This document shows positions 40,801-50,510 of a stretch of 64,000 bases of DNA, in pieces. This DNA comes from Achromobacter sp. AONIH1 (GTDB lineage: Bacteria; Pseudomonadota; Gammaproteobacteria; Burkholderiales; Burkholderiaceae_B), in contig NZ_CP026124.1 of assembly GCF_002902905.1 (NCBI RefSeq), positions 3,844,001 to 3,908,000 of the forward strand, given 5' to 3'. Under the pieces are notes generated by a model. The model did no database searches. It was not told the origin of the DNA and saw only the letters and a list, made by a program, of their open reading frames with translations. Position numbers and translations under genes: made by a program. Every line of letters starts with the position of its first letter. Position 1 is the stretch's first letter.

Positions 40801-40985
40801 GCTCGGGCAGCCAGAACGCCATCGGCACCGGCGTGATCGGCGGCATGCTGACCGCCACCTTCCTGGCCATTTTCTTCGTTCCCACCTTCTTCGTGGTCAT
40901 GCTCAAGCTGTTCAAGGTCAAGCGCATGAGCGAACAGCGCGACAAGCACGAAACCGACGTCGCGGCGGAGGGACCTGCGCAATGA
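37821..40985 (+). CDS. axyB: RND multidrug efflux pump (MexB/AxyB type)
   Basis: 1054-residue HAE1-family proton antiporter. N-terminal [34 protein letters not shown], the paired aspartates of the proton relay in [18 protein letters not shown] (AcrB D407/D408 equivalents), and the large periplasmic loops typical of AcrB/MexB. The C terminus [26 protein letters not shown] helix 11/12 region is intact. It exports lipophilic drugs in homologues. The stop overlaps the start of the outer-membrane gene (ATGA). Confidence 0.9.
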   Translation: MAKFFIDRPVFAWVIAIVLMMAGALSILKLPVSQYPNIAPPAIGIAVTYPGASAQTVQDTVVQVIEQQMNGLDGLEYISSESNSDGSMSITLTFRQGTNPDTAQVQVQNKLSLAQPLLPQEVQQQGIRVTKATKNFLIVAGFVSTDGTMTKDDLADYVASYVQDPISRTQGVGDFQLFGSQYAMRIWLNPDKLINYGLTTTDVVNAIKEQNVQVSSGQLGGLPAVRGQQLNATIIGPSRLQKPEDFGRILLKVNQDGSQVRLANVASIELGGQTYAIDSYFNGKPASGLAVKLAPGANALDTAQAVRDTINSLKPFFPPGMDVVYPYDTTPFVSLSIEEVFKTLAEAIVLVFLVMYLFLQNFRATIIPTLAVPVVLLGTFGVLAAFGYSINTLTMFGMVLAIGLLVDDAIVVVENVERVMAEEGLTPKQATRKSMTQITGALIGIAMVLAAVFIPMAFFGGSTGVIYRQFSITIVSSMVLSVIVAIVFTPALCATMLKPIPKGHHGAKRGFFGWFNRTFDRSTEGYANTVSRVLNRGKRLMLVYLAIVIAMAWMFTRIPTAFLPDEDQGILFAQIQTPSGATAERTKAVIDEATKYLLEEEKDAVTSVFAVNGFNFGGRGQNASILFIKLRDWDERGAASLKARAVAARANAHFRKTVRDAMLFVVPPPSVMELGNVTGFDFMLMDRAGVGHEKLLAARNQLLGAAAKSPVLQGVRPNGIEDAPQYQLDIDREKARALGVAVSDINSTLATAWGSSYVNDFIDRGRVKKVFVQGDASARMLPEDLEKWYVRNKNGDMVPFSAFSSASWTYGPQKLNRYNGSPSFNIQGQAAPGYSSGAAMQEMERLAAQLPTGVGYEWTGMSFEERLSGAQAPALYAISLIVVFLCLAALYESWSIPSAVMLVVPLGIIGALAATLLRGLSNDVYFQVGLLTTVGLAAKNAILIVEFAKEHYESGAGLIESAIHAARQRLRPILMTSLAFILGVVPLAISSGAGSGSQNAIGTGVIGGMLTATFLAIFFVPTFFVVMLKLFKVKRMSEQRDKHETDVAAEGPAQ

Positions 40986-42466
40986 TGATTCCGATGAGAA
41001 CCCTGTTGTCCGTATCCCTGGCGGCGGCCCTGGCGGGCTGCTCGCTGGCCCCGACCTACGAGCGCCCGGACGCGCCGGTCAGCGCCGCCTATCCGGCCGG
41101 CGCGGCCTACAAGCCCGACGCGGTCAACCCCCCCGGCGTGGCCACGGCCGACGTCGGCTGGCGCGACTTCTTCACCGACCCGCTGTTGCAGCGGCTGATC
41201 GAGATGTCGCTGGCCAACAACCGCGACCTGCGCGTGGCGGCGCTGAACGTCGAGGCCGCGCGCGCGCAATACCGCATTCAGCGTTCCAACCTGATGCCCA
41301 GCGTCGGCCTGGCCGGCAAGGAAACCGCGCAGCGCACGCCGGGCAGCCTGACGCCCAGCGGCGAGGCCACCACCAGCCACAACTACCAGGTGGGCGCCGC
41401 GCTGTCGACCTGGGAGCTGGACCTGTTCGGCCGCATCCGCAGCCTGAGCGACAAGGCGCTGGAGTCGTATCTGGCGCTGGACGAGACGCGCACGGCCACG
41501 CAGCTGTCGCTGGTCGCCGAAGTCGCCAACGCCTACCTGACGCTGCGCGCCGACCAGGAGCTGCTGGCGCTGACGCGCGACACGCTCAAGAGCCAGCAGG
41601 ATTCGTTCAAGCTGACGCAGCAGAGCTACGACATCGGCCTGTCGACCGCGCTGGACCTGAGCCAGGCCGAGGTCGGCCTGCGCACCGCCGAACGCAACTT
41701 GTCGCAGTACACGCGCCAGGCCGCGCAGGACCGCAATGCGCTGGTGCTGCTGGCGGGCCAGCCGCTGCCTGACGACCTGTCGGCGGCGCTGGACCAGGCC
41801 GTGAGGCTGGACGACGGCATGCTGCCCACCGCCTTGCCGGCCGGGCTGCCGTCCGACCTGCTGGCGCGCCGCCCGGACATCCGCGCGGCCGAGCACCAGC
41901 TCAAGGGCGCCAACGCCAACATCGGCGCGGCGCGCGCGGCCTTCTTCCCGACCATCAGCCTGACCGGCACGGCGGGCACGGCCAGCTCCAGCCTGGGCGG
42001 CCTGTTCGATGGCGGTTCGGGGGCCTGGAGCTTCACGCCGCAGATCACGGTGCCGATCTTCGCCGGCGGCTCGCTGCTGGCCGGACTGGACCTGGCCCAT
42101 GTGCAGAAGAACGTGCAGATCGCGCAGTACGAAAAGGCGATCCAGTCGGGCTTTCGCGAAGTGGCCGACGCGCTGGCCGGGCGCGGCACGCTGGACGAGC
42201 AGATCCAGGCGCAGCGCCTGCTGGTGGACGCCAGCCAGCGCGCCTACGATGTGTCCGACCAGCGCTTCCGCCAGGGTATCGACAACTACCTGAGCGTGCT
42301 GGATTCGCAGCGTTCGCTGTACAGCGCCCAGCAGTCTCTGGTGGACACGCGCCGCGCGCGTCTGTCCAACCTGGTGAACCTGTACAAGGCGCTGGGCGGC
42401 GGCTGGACCGAGCGCACCGCCTCGGCGGCGGGCGCGGCGCAACCGGCGCAAGCCGCCGGCGGCTGA
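40982..42466 (+). CDS. axyM: Outer-membrane efflux channel (OprM/AxyM type)
   Basis: 494-residue TolC-family lipoprotein ([13 protein letters not shown] lipobox and N terminus) with the two repeat halves of NodT/OprM proteins: [29 protein letters not shown], and later [35 protein letters not shown]. It provides the outer-membrane duct of the tripartite pump and is translationally coupled to it. The Ala-rich tail is of no known role. Confidence 0.88.
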   Translation: MMIPMRTLLSVSLAAALAGCSLAPTYERPDAPVSAAYPAGAAYKPDAVNPPGVATADVGWRDFFTDPLLQRLIEMSLANNRDLRVAALNVEAARAQYRIQRSNLMPSVGLAGKETAQRTPGSLTPSGEATTSHNYQVGAALSTWELDLFGRIRSLSDKALESYLALDETRTATQLSLVAEVANAYLTLRADQELLALTRDTLKSQQDSFKLTQQSYDIGLSTALDLSQAEVGLRTAERNLSQYTRQAAQDRNALVLLAGQPLPDDLSAALDQAVRLDDGMLPTALPAGLPSDLLARRPDIRAAEHQLKGANANIGAARAAFFPTISLTGTAGTASSSLGGLFDGGSGAWSFTPQITVPIFAGGSLLAGLDLAHVQKNVQIAQYEKAIQSGFREVADALAGRGTLDEQIQAQRLLVDASQRAYDVSDQRFRQGIDNYLSVLDSQRSLYSAQQSLVDTRRARLSNLVNLYKALGGGWTERTASAAGAAQPAQAAGG

Positions 42467-42501
42467 TCCGCGGGCCGGCTGGCGGCTAGGCAGCAAAAGC
42501 A

Positions 42502-42534
42502 ACGGGCCGACCCCGCGAGGGGCCGGCCCGTTTT
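42502..42534. terminator. Intrinsic terminator after efflux operon
   Basis: Stem ACGGGCCG/CGGCCCGT with an inner CCCC/GGGG pair and a GCGA loop, followed on the plus strand by TTTT. It lies between convergent genes and may serve both. Confidence 0.85.
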
Positions 42535-42569
42535 CCTGCGCGCCGGAACTGGCCGGGCAGGGCGCTGCG

Positions 42570-42821
42570 TCAGGCGCGTTTCTTGGCGATCAGGCCGACC
42601 ACGAAGAGCACGATGATGGCGCCCACCACCGAGGCGATCCAGCCTGCCGGCTCGCCGTCGTGGTACCAGCCGAGCTGACGGCCGAGGAAGCCGGCGACCA
42701 CCGAGCCGACGATGCCCAGGATGGTCGTCATGACGATGCCCATGGGCTGGTCCCCGGGCATGACGGCGCGGGCGATCAGGCCGACGATGAACCCGACGAT
42801 GATCATGATGATGATGCTCAT
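42570..42821 (-). CDS. GlsB/YeaQ/YmgE-family small membrane protein
   Basis: 83 residues and almost wholly hydrophobic: three predicted helices (MSIIIMIIVGFIVGLIARAVMP, GIVMTTILGIVGSVVAGFLG and ASVVGAIIVLFVVGLI) with PGDQPMG and the GW...G turn typical of the transglycosylase-associated protein family. Often stress-induced; no defined activity. Start MSIIIM chosen with GGAG upstream. Confidence 0.85.
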   Translation of the reverse strand: MSIIIMIIVGFIVGLIARAVMPGDQPMGIVMTTILGIVGSVVAGFLGRQLGWYHDGEPAGWIASVVGAIIVLFVVGLIAKKRA

Positions 42822-42953
42822 GCGCGTGCTCCTTGCGTAAGGAAAAGGTTGCGATGCGTCCCGATCATACTCACGCGCCGCGTTCATGGGGTGTAACAAC
42901 ACGTATGCGCGGCGCGCCCGCAACATGCTGCATCGCGATGGACGCCGACGGGT

Positions 42954-43568
42954 CTATGACGTCATGTCTATGAGCTGGCGGATGTCGCGGGTGAGCGCCT
43001 CGATGCTGTCGGTTTCCGAGGCCAGCAGCCGCGCGCGGCCCTTGTTGTCGAAAATGTACACGCCTCGGCTGTGCGTCACATCGTAGATCTCGGCGTCGTC
43101 GCCGGGCTTGGGCTTTTCGATCTGGTAGGCGACGCGGTAGCGGCGCGCCAGGTCGGCGATCTGCTTTTCGTCGCCGGTCACGCCGATGGCGTTCTTGTTG
43201 AACGCGTCCACATAGGCCTGCAGGATGTCGGGTGTATCGCGATGCGGATCCACGCTGACGAACACGATGCGCACGTCGCGCGCCTTGTCGCCCAGGTTCT
43301 GCAGCACGGCGGTCAGCTGGGCCATGGTGGTGGGGCAGATGTCCGGGCAGCTGGCGTAGCCGAAGAACAGCAGCACGGTCTTGCCCTTCAGGTCGTCGCT
43401 GCTGACGGTCTTGCCGCCCGCGCCGGGCAGCGAGAACTTCAGGTCGGGCAGGTGGCCCTTGACGTCGTAGAGGGTCCAGTTCACGTTCCGGTCGCCGCAG
43501 GCGGCGAGCAGGATGAACAGGGTCAGCAGCAGGCCGCGCCAGGCGCGGCCGCAAGTGAGGTGTCTCAT
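42954..43568 (-). CDS. Sco1/SenC-family copper chaperone
   Basis: 204 residues. N-terminal membrane anchor or lipoprotein signal (LLLTLFILLAACG), then a thioredoxin-like domain. The copper site is intact: C74 and C78 in CPDICP and H166 in DVTHSRG. Sco proteins deliver copper to the CuA site of cytochrome oxidase or keep it reduced. No oxidase genes are adjacent. Start set at the ATG of MRHLT; a TTG three codons earlier is possible. Confidence 0.88.
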   Translation of the reverse strand: MRHLTCGRAWRGLLLTLFILLAACGDRNVNWTLYDVKGHLPDLKFSLPGAGGKTVSSDDLKGKTVLLFFGYASCPDICPTTMAQLTAVLQNLGDKARDVRIVFVSVDPHRDTPDILQAYVDAFNKNAIGVTGDEKQIADLARRYRVAYQIEKPKPGDDAEIYDVTHSRGVYIFDNKGRARLLASETDSIEALTRDIRQLIDMTS

Positions 43569-43802
43569 GTATCCCAAGGCCGGTCGAGAAAGATAAACCC
43601 GTCGATTCTACCCGTATGCCCGGGGGCGGACGCGCCGGGCGCACGCGAACCGCTTGCGCTGGCGCAAGCCCCGCGCGCGGGCGTTTGTGAAGTTTTGTCG
43701 GAGCTTTGTCGTGAAAAGCGTTTTCGGGCTTGGCGGCGGCATCGGCCGAACTATATTCAGCCATCGGTCAGGCCGATGACTGCAAGCACACGAGGCTGGA
43801 CC

Positions 43803-44531
43803 ATGCGCTACCCGTACTATCCATACTTTCCCGTCGTCCTCGACATTCTTCATTCGCGCGCCGCCGAGCAGGTGCTAGACGCGCCTTGCGGCACCGGCTG
43901 GCTTGGCGACAACCTGCACGCGACGGCCCGGGGCAGCGTCGAACTGGACGGCGTGGGGCTGTGGGAGTTTCCCGAAGTCGGCGGCGGCTACCGCGAGGTC
44001 ATCGAGCATGACCTGGAAACACCGCTGTCGCTGAATCGCCAGTACGACGCCGCCGTCTGCTGCGAAGCCATCCACCTGGTGACCAATCCCGGCGTGCTGG
44101 TCGAGAGCCTGCGGCGCGCACTGCGGCCGGGCGGCACCGTGGTCATCACCACGCCCAACACCTGGTACTTCCGCTCGCGCCTGCAGTTCCTGCTGCGCGG
44201 CTTCCATTCCGGCTTCCGGCCCATGGTGGGCCGCCAGCGCGGGCAGGACTACATCACGTATTTCCCCTGGAGCTATCCGCAGCTGCATCTGCTGCTGTCG
44301 CACTACGGCTACGTGGACATCACGCTGCACGAGGTCGACGAGGTCAAGCCCAAGCGGATGCTGGAGCATCTGCTGGCGCTGCCGTCGCGCCTGTATTACC
44401 GGCAGCGGATCAAGCGCGCCGAAAGCGAGGAAGCGCGGCAGTTCTGGCGCGAAGCCGCGCGCGACCAGTCGGTGCATGGCCGCTGGCTGGTGGTGTCGGC
44501 GCGGCGGTCGGTCGAGGACATGGCGGCCTGA
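43803..44531 (+). CDS. SAM-dependent methyltransferase (class I)
   Basis: 242 residues. The SAM-binding motif I is VLDAPCGTGWLGDNL (about residues 20-34), motif II-like YDAAVCCEAIHLV and the post-motif LRPGGTVVITTPNTWYFRSRLQFLLRG as in the UbiE/type 11 fold. RBS GAGG lies before the ATG at 43803; an alternative ATG at 43776 would add nine residues. The substrate is unknown, but the C-terminal region resembles methyltransferases found near surface polysaccharide genes. It stands alone between divergent sco and convergent prlC. Confidence 0.8.
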   Translation: MRYPYYPYFPVVLDILHSRAAEQVLDAPCGTGWLGDNLHATARGSVELDGVGLWEFPEVGGGYREVIEHDLETPLSLNRQYDAAVCCEAIHLVTNPGVLVESLRRALRPGGTVVITTPNTWYFRSRLQFLLRGFHSGFRPMVGRQRGQDYITYFPWSYPQLHLLLSHYGYVDITLHEVDEVKPKRMLEHLLALPSRLYYRQRIKRAESEEARQFWREAARDQSVHGRWLVVSARRSVEDMAA

Positions 44532-44595
44532 CAGGGACGGGCCGCAGGCGCGCATGCCGTGGCGCCGCGCGGCCCGCGCAGTCCCGGCGCACGCA

Positions 44596-44623
44596 AAGAC
44601 GGCCCGCGTGCGCGGGCCGTCTT
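44596..44623. terminator. Bidirectional hairpin between methyltransferase and prlC
   Basis: Perfect 13-base arms AAGACGGCCCGCG / CGCGGGCCGTCTT around a TG loop; A/T ends give partial T-runs in both directions. Fits a shared terminator of the convergent genes. Confidence 0.8.
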
Positions 44624-44646
44624 GTCCTGCAACCTGCATCGTCGCG

Positions 44647-46716
44647 TCAGGCGGCGCTCATGCCGCTGTGGCGCAGCAACGCGTCAATACGCGGCGCGCG
44701 GCCACGGAAGGCGGCGAAGGATTCCGCCGCCGGACGCGAACCGCCCACGGCCAGCACTTCGCGGCGGAAGCGCGCGCCGGTCTCCGGGTCCAGCGTGCCC
44801 AGCGCCGAGCCGGACGGCTGGCGGGCGGCGGCTTCCTCGAAGGCCTCGTAGGCGTCGGCCGACAGCACCTCGGCCCACTTGTAGCTGTAGTAGCCGGCGC
44901 CATAGCCGCCGGCGAACAGGTGCGAGAAGGCATGCGGCAGCCGGTGCCAGGCGGGCGGGAACAGCACCGCGACTTCCTGGCGCACTTCCTGCAGCAGGGC
45001 CAGCACCTGGGCGATGGAAATGCCCTGGGCGCGGTCGTGCATCAGCATGTCGAACAGCGCGAACTCGATCTGGCGCACGGTCTGCATGCCGCTCTGGTAG
45101 TTGCGCGCCGCGATCATGCGGTCGTAGAGCGCGCGCGGCAGCGTCTCGCCGGTGTCGGCGTGGGCCGACAGCTTCTGCACCACGGCCCATTCCCAGCAGA
45201 AGTTCTCCATGAATTGCGAGGGCAGTTCGATGGCGTCCCATTCCACGCTGGAGAAGGCGGCCGCGCCGGGTTCGTCCACTTCCGACAGCAGCGCGTGCAG
45301 TGCATGGCCGGTCTCGTGGAACAGCGTGATCACGTCGTCATGCGTCAGCACGGCGGCGCGCTCGCCGTTGGGGCGCGAGAAATTGCAGGTCAGGTAGGCC
45401 ACCGGCGTCTGCAGGCGTCCGCCGGCCAGGCGGCGGGTGCGTTCGCTGTCGACCCAGGCGCCGCTCTGCTTGCCGGCGCGCGCGTACAGGTCCAGGTACA
45501 GATGGCCGATCAGCGCGCCCTCGGGGCTTTCCACGCGCACGCCGCGCACGTCGGCGTGCCAGGACGATACCGGCGTTTCCACCAGGCGCACGTTGAACAG
45601 GGTCTCGATGACCTCGTACAGGCCGGCCAGCACGCGCGGCTCGGTGAAGTACTGCTTGACCTCGTCTTCCGAGTAGGCGTAGCGCGATTCGCGCAGGCGC
45701 TCGGAGGCATAGGGCACGTCCCAGGGCTGCAGTTCGGCCAGGCCCAGCTCGGCGTCGGCATAGGCGCGCAGCTCGGTCAGGTCGCGCTGCGCGTAGGGCT
45801 TGGCGCGCGCGGCCAGGTCGCGCAGGAACTCGGTGACTTCGCGGGCGTCGCGCGCCATGCGGGTCTGCAGGCGCAGCCCGGCGAAGGTGCCCAGGCCCAG
45901 CAGGCCGGCTTCCTCGGCGCGCAGCGACAGCAGCTCTTCGATCAGCGGCGAGTTGTCGAACTGCGCGTCACCCTGTTCCGACGCGACGGTGCCATAGCCG
46001 CGGTACAGCGCCTCGCGCAGGTCGCGGTCGCGGGCGTACTGCATCACCGGCAGGTAGCAGGGCATTTTCAGCGTCAGCTTCCAGCCCGGCTTGCCGTCTT
46101 CCTCGGCGGCGGCGCGGGCGGCGGCCAGCACGTCGGCCGGGATGCCGGCCAGGCGCGCTTCGTCCTCGACGAACAGCGACCAGGCGTCGATGGCGTCCAG
46201 CACGTTCTCGGAGAACTTCTGCGAGGCCTGGGCCTCGCGGTCGGAAATGGCGGCGTAGCGCTCGCGGTCGGCGCCCTGCAGCTCGACGCCGCTCAGCCGG
46301 AAGTCGCGCAGCGCCATCTCGACGATGCGGCGGCGCACCGGCGTCCAGGCGGCGAAGTCCGGCGCGGCGGCCAGGCGCTGGTATTGCTTGTACAGGCCCT
46401 CGTGCAGGCCGACCCAGGTGGAGAATTCGGTGACCAGCGGCAGCGCGGCGTTGTAGGCCTCGCGCAGCTCGGGCGTGTTGACCACGGCGTTCAGGTGGCC
46501 CGCCACCGACCAGGCGCGCCACAGCCGCTCGGACGCGGTGTCCAGCGGCTCGGCCACGGCTTCCCAGGTGGCCGGCAGCGACGGGTCGGCGGCGTGCTCG
46601 ACGGCCTGGCGCGCGATGCCTAGCAGTTCCTCGACGGCGGGCACGATGTGCGCGGGCGTGACGGCCGCGTAGTCGACCAGGTCGGAGACGGGGGCAAGCA
46701 GGGGATTCTGGGTCAT
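44647..46716 (-). CDS. prlC: Oligopeptidase A (M3 family)
   Basis: 689-residue cytosolic zinc endopeptidase that degrades short peptides, including cleaved signal peptides. Zinc site HETGH at residues 467-471 with the downstream glutamate in SVEWDAIELPSQFMENFCWE. The N-terminal helices and C-terminal GYGAGYYSYKWAEVLSADAYEAFE are typical of PrlC/Dcp relatives, with PrlC favoured by length and HDYE-type loop. Single gene, convergent with the methyltransferase gene. Confidence 0.9.
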   Translation of the reverse strand: MTQNPLLAPVSDLVDYAAVTPAHIVPAVEELLGIARQAVEHAADPSLPATWEAVAEPLDTASERLWRAWSVAGHLNAVVNTPELREAYNAALPLVTEFSTWVGLHEGLYKQYQRLAAAPDFAAWTPVRRRIVEMALRDFRLSGVELQGADRERYAAISDREAQASQKFSENVLDAIDAWSLFVEDEARLAGIPADVLAAARAAAEEDGKPGWKLTLKMPCYLPVMQYARDRDLREALYRGYGTVASEQGDAQFDNSPLIEELLSLRAEEAGLLGLGTFAGLRLQTRMARDAREVTEFLRDLAARAKPYAQRDLTELRAYADAELGLAELQPWDVPYASERLRESRYAYSEDEVKQYFTEPRVLAGLYEVIETLFNVRLVETPVSSWHADVRGVRVESPEGALIGHLYLDLYARAGKQSGAWVDSERTRRLAGGRLQTPVAYLTCNFSRPNGERAAVLTHDDVITLFHETGHALHALLSEVDEPGAAAFSSVEWDAIELPSQFMENFCWEWAVVQKLSAHADTGETLPRALYDRMIAARNYQSGMQTVRQIEFALFDMLMHDRAQGISIAQVLALLQEVRQEVAVLFPPAWHRLPHAFSHLFAGGYGAGYYSYKWAEVLSADAYEAFEEAAARQPSGSALGTLDPETGARFRREVLAVGGSRPAAESFAAFRGRAPRIDALLRHSGMSAA

Positions 46717-46919
46717 GGCGGTAGCGGGTGGGAAGGGGTTGCGGGACGCGGCGGATGGCGGCGCGGCATATGCCTAACAGGTAGGGGCGATCGGCCCGAA
46801 CGCAAGGGCAGGATAGAACATCCTGTGCTGTCGCGCTGGCTGGGGAGAGCCGCCCGCCCGCCGGGCCGCGACGGGCCGGGATAGGGCGGACGGGAGTGGG
46901 GCCGGACGGCCCCGGTCGC

Positions 46920-47780
46920 TCAGGCGGTCAGCCCGGCCGCGCGCTCGGCGGCCTCGACCGTGTTGACCAGCAGCATGGCGATGGTCATGGGGCCCACGCC
47001 GCCCGGCACGGGCGTGATGGCGCCGGCCACCTGGCTGGCGGAGGCGAAGTCCACGTCGCCGCACAGCTTGCCGTCGGCGCCGCGATTGATGCCCACGTCG
47101 ATGACGACGGCGCCCGGCTTGATCATCGAGCCGTCGATCATGCCCGGCTTGCCGGTCGCCACGACCAGCACGTCGGCGCGGCGCGTCTGCGCGGCCAGGT
47201 CGCGGGTCTTGGAGTTGCAGATCGTGATGGTGGCGCCCGCCTGCAGCAGCAGCATGGCCATGGGCTTGCCGACGATGTTGCTGGCGCCCACGATGACGGC
47301 CTCGGCGCCGCGCAGGGCCACGCCTTCGGATTCCAGCATCTTCATCACGCCGTAGGGCGTGCAGGGGCGGAACAGCGGCTGGCCGGTCATGAGCAGGCCG
47401 GCGTTGCTGACGTGGAAACCGTCCACGTCCTTTTCGGCGGCGATGGCCTCGATGACCTTGTGCGCGTCCATGTGCTTGGGCAGCGGCAGCTGCACCAGGA
47501 TGCCGTGGATGGCCGGATCGCGGTTCAGCGTGTCGATGCGGGCCAGCAGATCGGCCTCGGTCATGTCCGCCGGGTACTGCTCTTTCACGGAATGCAGGCC
47601 GGCCTTTTCGCAGGCGGCGACCTTGTTGCGCACATACACCTGGGAGGCGGGATCTTCGCCCACCAGCACCACGGCCAGGCCGGGGCGGGCGCCTTGCGCG
47701 GCCAGCGCGGCAACGCGCTGGGCGACTTCTTCGCGGATACGCTGCGAGAGCGCGACGCCGTCAATGATTCTTGCTGTCAT
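46920..47780 (-). CDS. folD: Methylene-THF dehydrogenase/cyclohydrolase
   Basis: 286-residue bifunctional FolD of one-carbon folate metabolism. [29 protein letters not shown] holds the catalytic Tyr/Lys pair (Y-x-x-x-K), then [12 protein letters not shown] and the C-terminal [15 protein letters not shown]. The ATG overlaps the stop of the upstream response-regulator gene (ATGA), so it is translated from that operon as well as perhaps its own promoter. Such coupling of folD to a two-component system is odd. Confidence 0.92.
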   Translation of the reverse strand: MTARIIDGVALSQRIREEVAQRVAALAAQGARPGLAVVLVGEDPASQVYVRNKVAACEKAGLHSVKEQYPADMTEADLLARIDTLNRDPAIHGILVQLPLPKHMDAHKVIEAIAAEKDVDGFHVSNAGLLMTGQPLFRPCTPYGVMKMLESEGVALRGAEAVIVGASNIVGKPMAMLLLQAGATITICNSKTRDLAAQTRRADVLVVATGKPGMIDGSMIKPGAVVIDVGINRGADGKLCGDVDFASASQVAGAITPVPGGVGPMTIAMLLVNTVEAAERAAGLTA

Positions 47781-48403
47781 GCATGCGCCTCGGGCTTGGC
47801 CAGGGCAACCTTCATCAGGTCTGCTACGGTGGTCACTTCAAGTTTTTCCATGATGTTGGCGCGGTGCGCCTCGACGGTCTTGATGCTGATGCCCAGGTCG
47901 TCGGCGATCTGCTTGTTCAAGCGGCCGGCGACGATGCGCTCCAGCACCTGCTGCTCGCGCGCGGTCAGGCGCGCCAGCATGGCTTCGTGGTCTTTCTGGG
48001 CCTGGTGCTTGCTGACGCGCTGCGTCGCCTGCTCCAGCATGCGCGCCACGATCTCGCGCAGGTCCGATTCGTTGAACGGCTTTTCGAGGAAGTCGACCGC
48101 GCCCTTCTTCATGGTGGATACGGCCATGGGCACGTCGCCGTGGCCGGTGATGAAGACGATAGGCAGCGGGGCGTTGCGGGCGATCAGCTGTTCCTGCAGT
48201 TCCAGGCCGCTCATGCCGGGCATGCGCACGTCGGCGATCAGCACGCCGATCTGGGCCGGATCGTAGTCTTCCAGGAAGGACTCGCCGCTGGCGTAGGCAC
48301 GGACGCGATAGCCATTGGCCTCCAGCAGCCAGCGCAGCGAATCGCGGACCGCTTCGTCGTCGTCAACAATGAATACCGTGCTCGACAGGTGGGGCGTGTT
48401 CAT
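47777..48403 (-). CDS. FixJ/TtrR-family response regulator
   Basis: 208 residues. A receiver domain (phospho-acceptor D58 in LIADVRMPG; acidic DDDE at 14-17; T and K in FITGHGD and LEKPFN) and a C-terminal LuxR/FixJ HTH ([43 protein letters not shown]). Encoded downstream of and overlapping its kinase. Divergent to aceE, so pyruvate dehydrogenase expression is a plausible target. Confidence 0.88.
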   Translation of the reverse strand: MNTPHLSSTVFIVDDDEAVRDSLRWLLEANGYRVRAYASGESFLEDYDPAQIGVLIADVRMPGMSGLELQEQLIARNAPLPIVFITGHGDVPMAVSTMKKGAVDFLEKPFNESDLREIVARMLEQATQRVSKHQAQKDHEAMLARLTAREQQVLERIVAGRLNKQIADDLGISIKTVEAHRANIMEKLEVTTVADLMKVALAKPEAHA

Positions 48404-50154
48404 GCGTGCAACTCCTCTGACTGGTCATTCTGGGCCTGCGGCTGGGGTGCAGCGCAGGGCAGGGTAAAGCGGAAAATGGTGCCGCCGGCGGGATTGGGGT
48501 CTGCCCACAGGCGGCCGTGGTGCGATTCGATAATGGTACGGCAGATATTCAGCCCCATGCCCAGGCCCTGGGACTTGGTGCTGAAGAAAGGTTCGAACAG
48601 GCGCTCGGGCTCGGCCAGGCCGTGGCCGCGGTCGACCACGGCCACCTCGATGTGCTGCTCGTGCAGGATCACGGCCACCTTGAGCTCGTCGGACTCGCTC
48701 TTTTCCATGGCTTCCAGGCCGTTCTTGAGCAGGTTGAGCAGCACCTGTTCGATCAGGATCGGGTCGGCCAGCACGTCCGGCGCGTTGGACGGCACGAAGC
48801 TGTCGATGCGGATGCGGCGCTTGCGCGCGTCGATCTCGGCGAAGCCGATGGCGTTGTCGACGATGCGGCCGATGGCCACGCGCTGGCGGCGCGGCTCGCT
48901 GCGTTTCACGAATTCGCGGATGCGGCTGATGATCTTGCCGGCGCGCTCGGCCTGCGAGGCGGCCTTTTCCAGCGCCGGCAGCAGCATGTTGGGGCTGGTG
49001 TGGCCGGCCTTGACCAGGGCCACCGCGCCCATGCTGTAGTTGGCGATGGCGGTCAGGGGCTGGTTCAGCTCGTGCGCCAGCGACGAGGCCATCTCGCCCA
49101 TGGTGGTCAGGCGGCTGGTGAGCTGGATCTTCTCCTGCTGCACGCGCGAGGCTTCCTCATGCGTGCGACGCTCGGTGATGTCGCGCGCCACCTGCATGCG
49201 CACGCGGCGGCCGTCGGTCCAGGCCAGCATGCGGTGATGCACCTCGAACCAGCGCTGCACCGAAGGCGCGAACACTTCGACGGATTCGTCGGTGAAGCGG
49301 CCACGGCGGCCGGCCAGCAGTTCGTCATGGCCGCCGGTCTGGGCGCCGAACACGCGGCGGTAGGTGCGGTTGGCGAACAACAGCTCCAGGCCGTCGTGGG
49401 TGTCGGCCGTGACCGAGATGGCGTCGTCCAGGCCTTCGAGCACCGTCATGAAGCGTTCGTGCGCGGCGGTCAGCGCCTCGCGGATGCGCTTGGGCTCGGT
49501 GATGTCGGTCATGGAGGTCATCCAGCCGATCTGGTTGCCGTTGGGGTCCAGCAGCGGCGACACGTACATGCGGGCGGTGAAGCGCGAGCCGTCGCGGCGC
49601 TGGGCCTCGACCTCCAGGCCGCTGCTGGGCGTCTTGCCCGACATCAGCACGTCCAGCGTGTGCTGATGCTGTTCGTGGCGGCCGGGCACCCAATAGGGGA
49701 AGGGCGGGCTGCGGCCGATCAGGTCGGCCTCGTTCCAGCCGATCATGCGGCAGAAGGCGGGATTGACGTAGGCGATGCGGCCTTCCATGTCGAGCACCCG
49801 CATGCCGGTGGACATGGAGTTCTCCATGGCGCGGCGAAAGCCGGTCTCGGCGATCAGCGCGGCCTCGGCCGTCGAGCGGAAGCGGGTATAGCGCCACAGC
49901 ATCAGCAGGCTGATGATGATCACGCAGGACAGCGCCAGCACCACCCAGAGCAGCCGTTGCTGGCGCATTTCCTGGTCGATGGTGACGAACATGACGCTGT
50001 CGTCGTGGATGCGCTGCAGCCAGAAGAACACCGCCATCACACAGATATAAAGGATCAGCACCAGGGCTGGCGTGACCCAGTACACCCCGCGGCGGCGCGT
50101 GCGGGCGTGGTCGTGGAATGGGGTGGGGATGTTGGACTTGGGCGCGCTGGACAT
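48400..50154 (-). CDS. PAS-domain sensor histidine kinase (FixL-like)
   Basis: About 584 residues from the start chosen (MSSAPKSN; alternative MPGLSG at 50181; neither has a strong ribosome site). Two membrane helices (about 26-46 and 68-88) enclose a short periplasmic loop too small for a big sensor. Cytoplasmic PAS1 (~100-225), PAS2 (~230-330), H-box with H361 in SLAHELNQPLTA, and an HATPase domain with N and G boxes (LLNLLKNGLEAM, DRGHGL, GLGMGLNICRTI). Input is probably sensed by the PAS domains; a haem ligand was not identified. Partner of the overlapping regulator. Confidence 0.85.
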   Translation of the reverse strand: MSSAPKSNIPTPFHDHARTRRRGVYWVTPALVLILYICVMAVFFWLQRIHDDSVMFVTIDQEMRQQRLLWVVLALSCVIIISLLMLWRYTRFRSTAEAALIAETGFRRAMENSMSTGMRVLDMEGRIAYVNPAFCRMIGWNEADLIGRSPPFPYWVPGRHEQHQHTLDVLMSGKTPSSGLEVEAQRRDGSRFTARMYVSPLLDPNGNQIGWMTSMTDITEPKRIREALTAAHERFMTVLEGLDDAISVTADTHDGLELLFANRTYRRVFGAQTGGHDELLAGRRGRFTDESVEVFAPSVQRWFEVHHRMLAWTDGRRVRMQVARDITERRTHEEASRVQQEKIQLTSRLTTMGEMASSLAHELNQPLTAIANYSMGAVALVKAGHTSPNMLLPALEKAASQAERAGKIISRIREFVKRSEPRRQRVAIGRIVDNAIGFAEIDARKRRIRIDSFVPSNAPDVLADPILIEQVLLNLLKNGLEAMEKSESDELKVAVILHEQHIEVAVVDRGHGLAEPERLFEPFFSTKSQGLGMGLNICRTIIESHHGRLWADPNPAGGTIFRFTLPCAAPQPQAQNDQSEELHA

Positions 50155-50510
50155 GGAATTCGGGCCAGATAGACCCGGCATTTTAGTGCGTGTTGCCGGG
50201 GAATTGCCGGGAATCAAGCGGTCGATTGCGTGGACAGGCTAAAAAATTGCGCCGATGCACCTTTCAGCTTGCGGTCATGATTTCACTTTGTGAAATGCCG
50301 TACCGCAACATGAAATTTTCCTTGCGACCGGTTAATCTTCTTTCTTAGAATGCCGGCTGATAAGGGAACCCTACCCGAAGGCAGGTTTCCAGAACACCCA
50401 CGACCCATGCAGGACATGGTAGCCCGGATGATCCGGACGCCACGGACTGGCCGCGAGCAGACCAATAAGCGCGGGTGTGGTCATGAACGAACCCCAATAG
50501 GAGACACACG
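50155..50510. promoter_or_regulatory. Divergent kinase / aceE control region
   Basis: 356 bases. Contains a perfect inverted repeat ATTTCAC-TTT-GTGAAAT (50280-50296) and a sigma70-like promoter for aceE: TTGCGA (50322-50327), 18-base spacer, TAGAAT (50346-50351). The resulting leader of about 150 bases has no convincing gene and ends with GGAG before the aceE ATG. The repeat, 26 bases upstream of the -35, is placed for an activator or repressor. Confidence 0.6.

Noticed and set aside
36582..40982. 1466-codon open frame antisense to the efflux operon
   Set aside because: High GC at third positions keeps the antisense frame open; its translation is His/Arg/Gln-rich low-complexity and the sense strand encodes clear AcrA/AcrB proteins.
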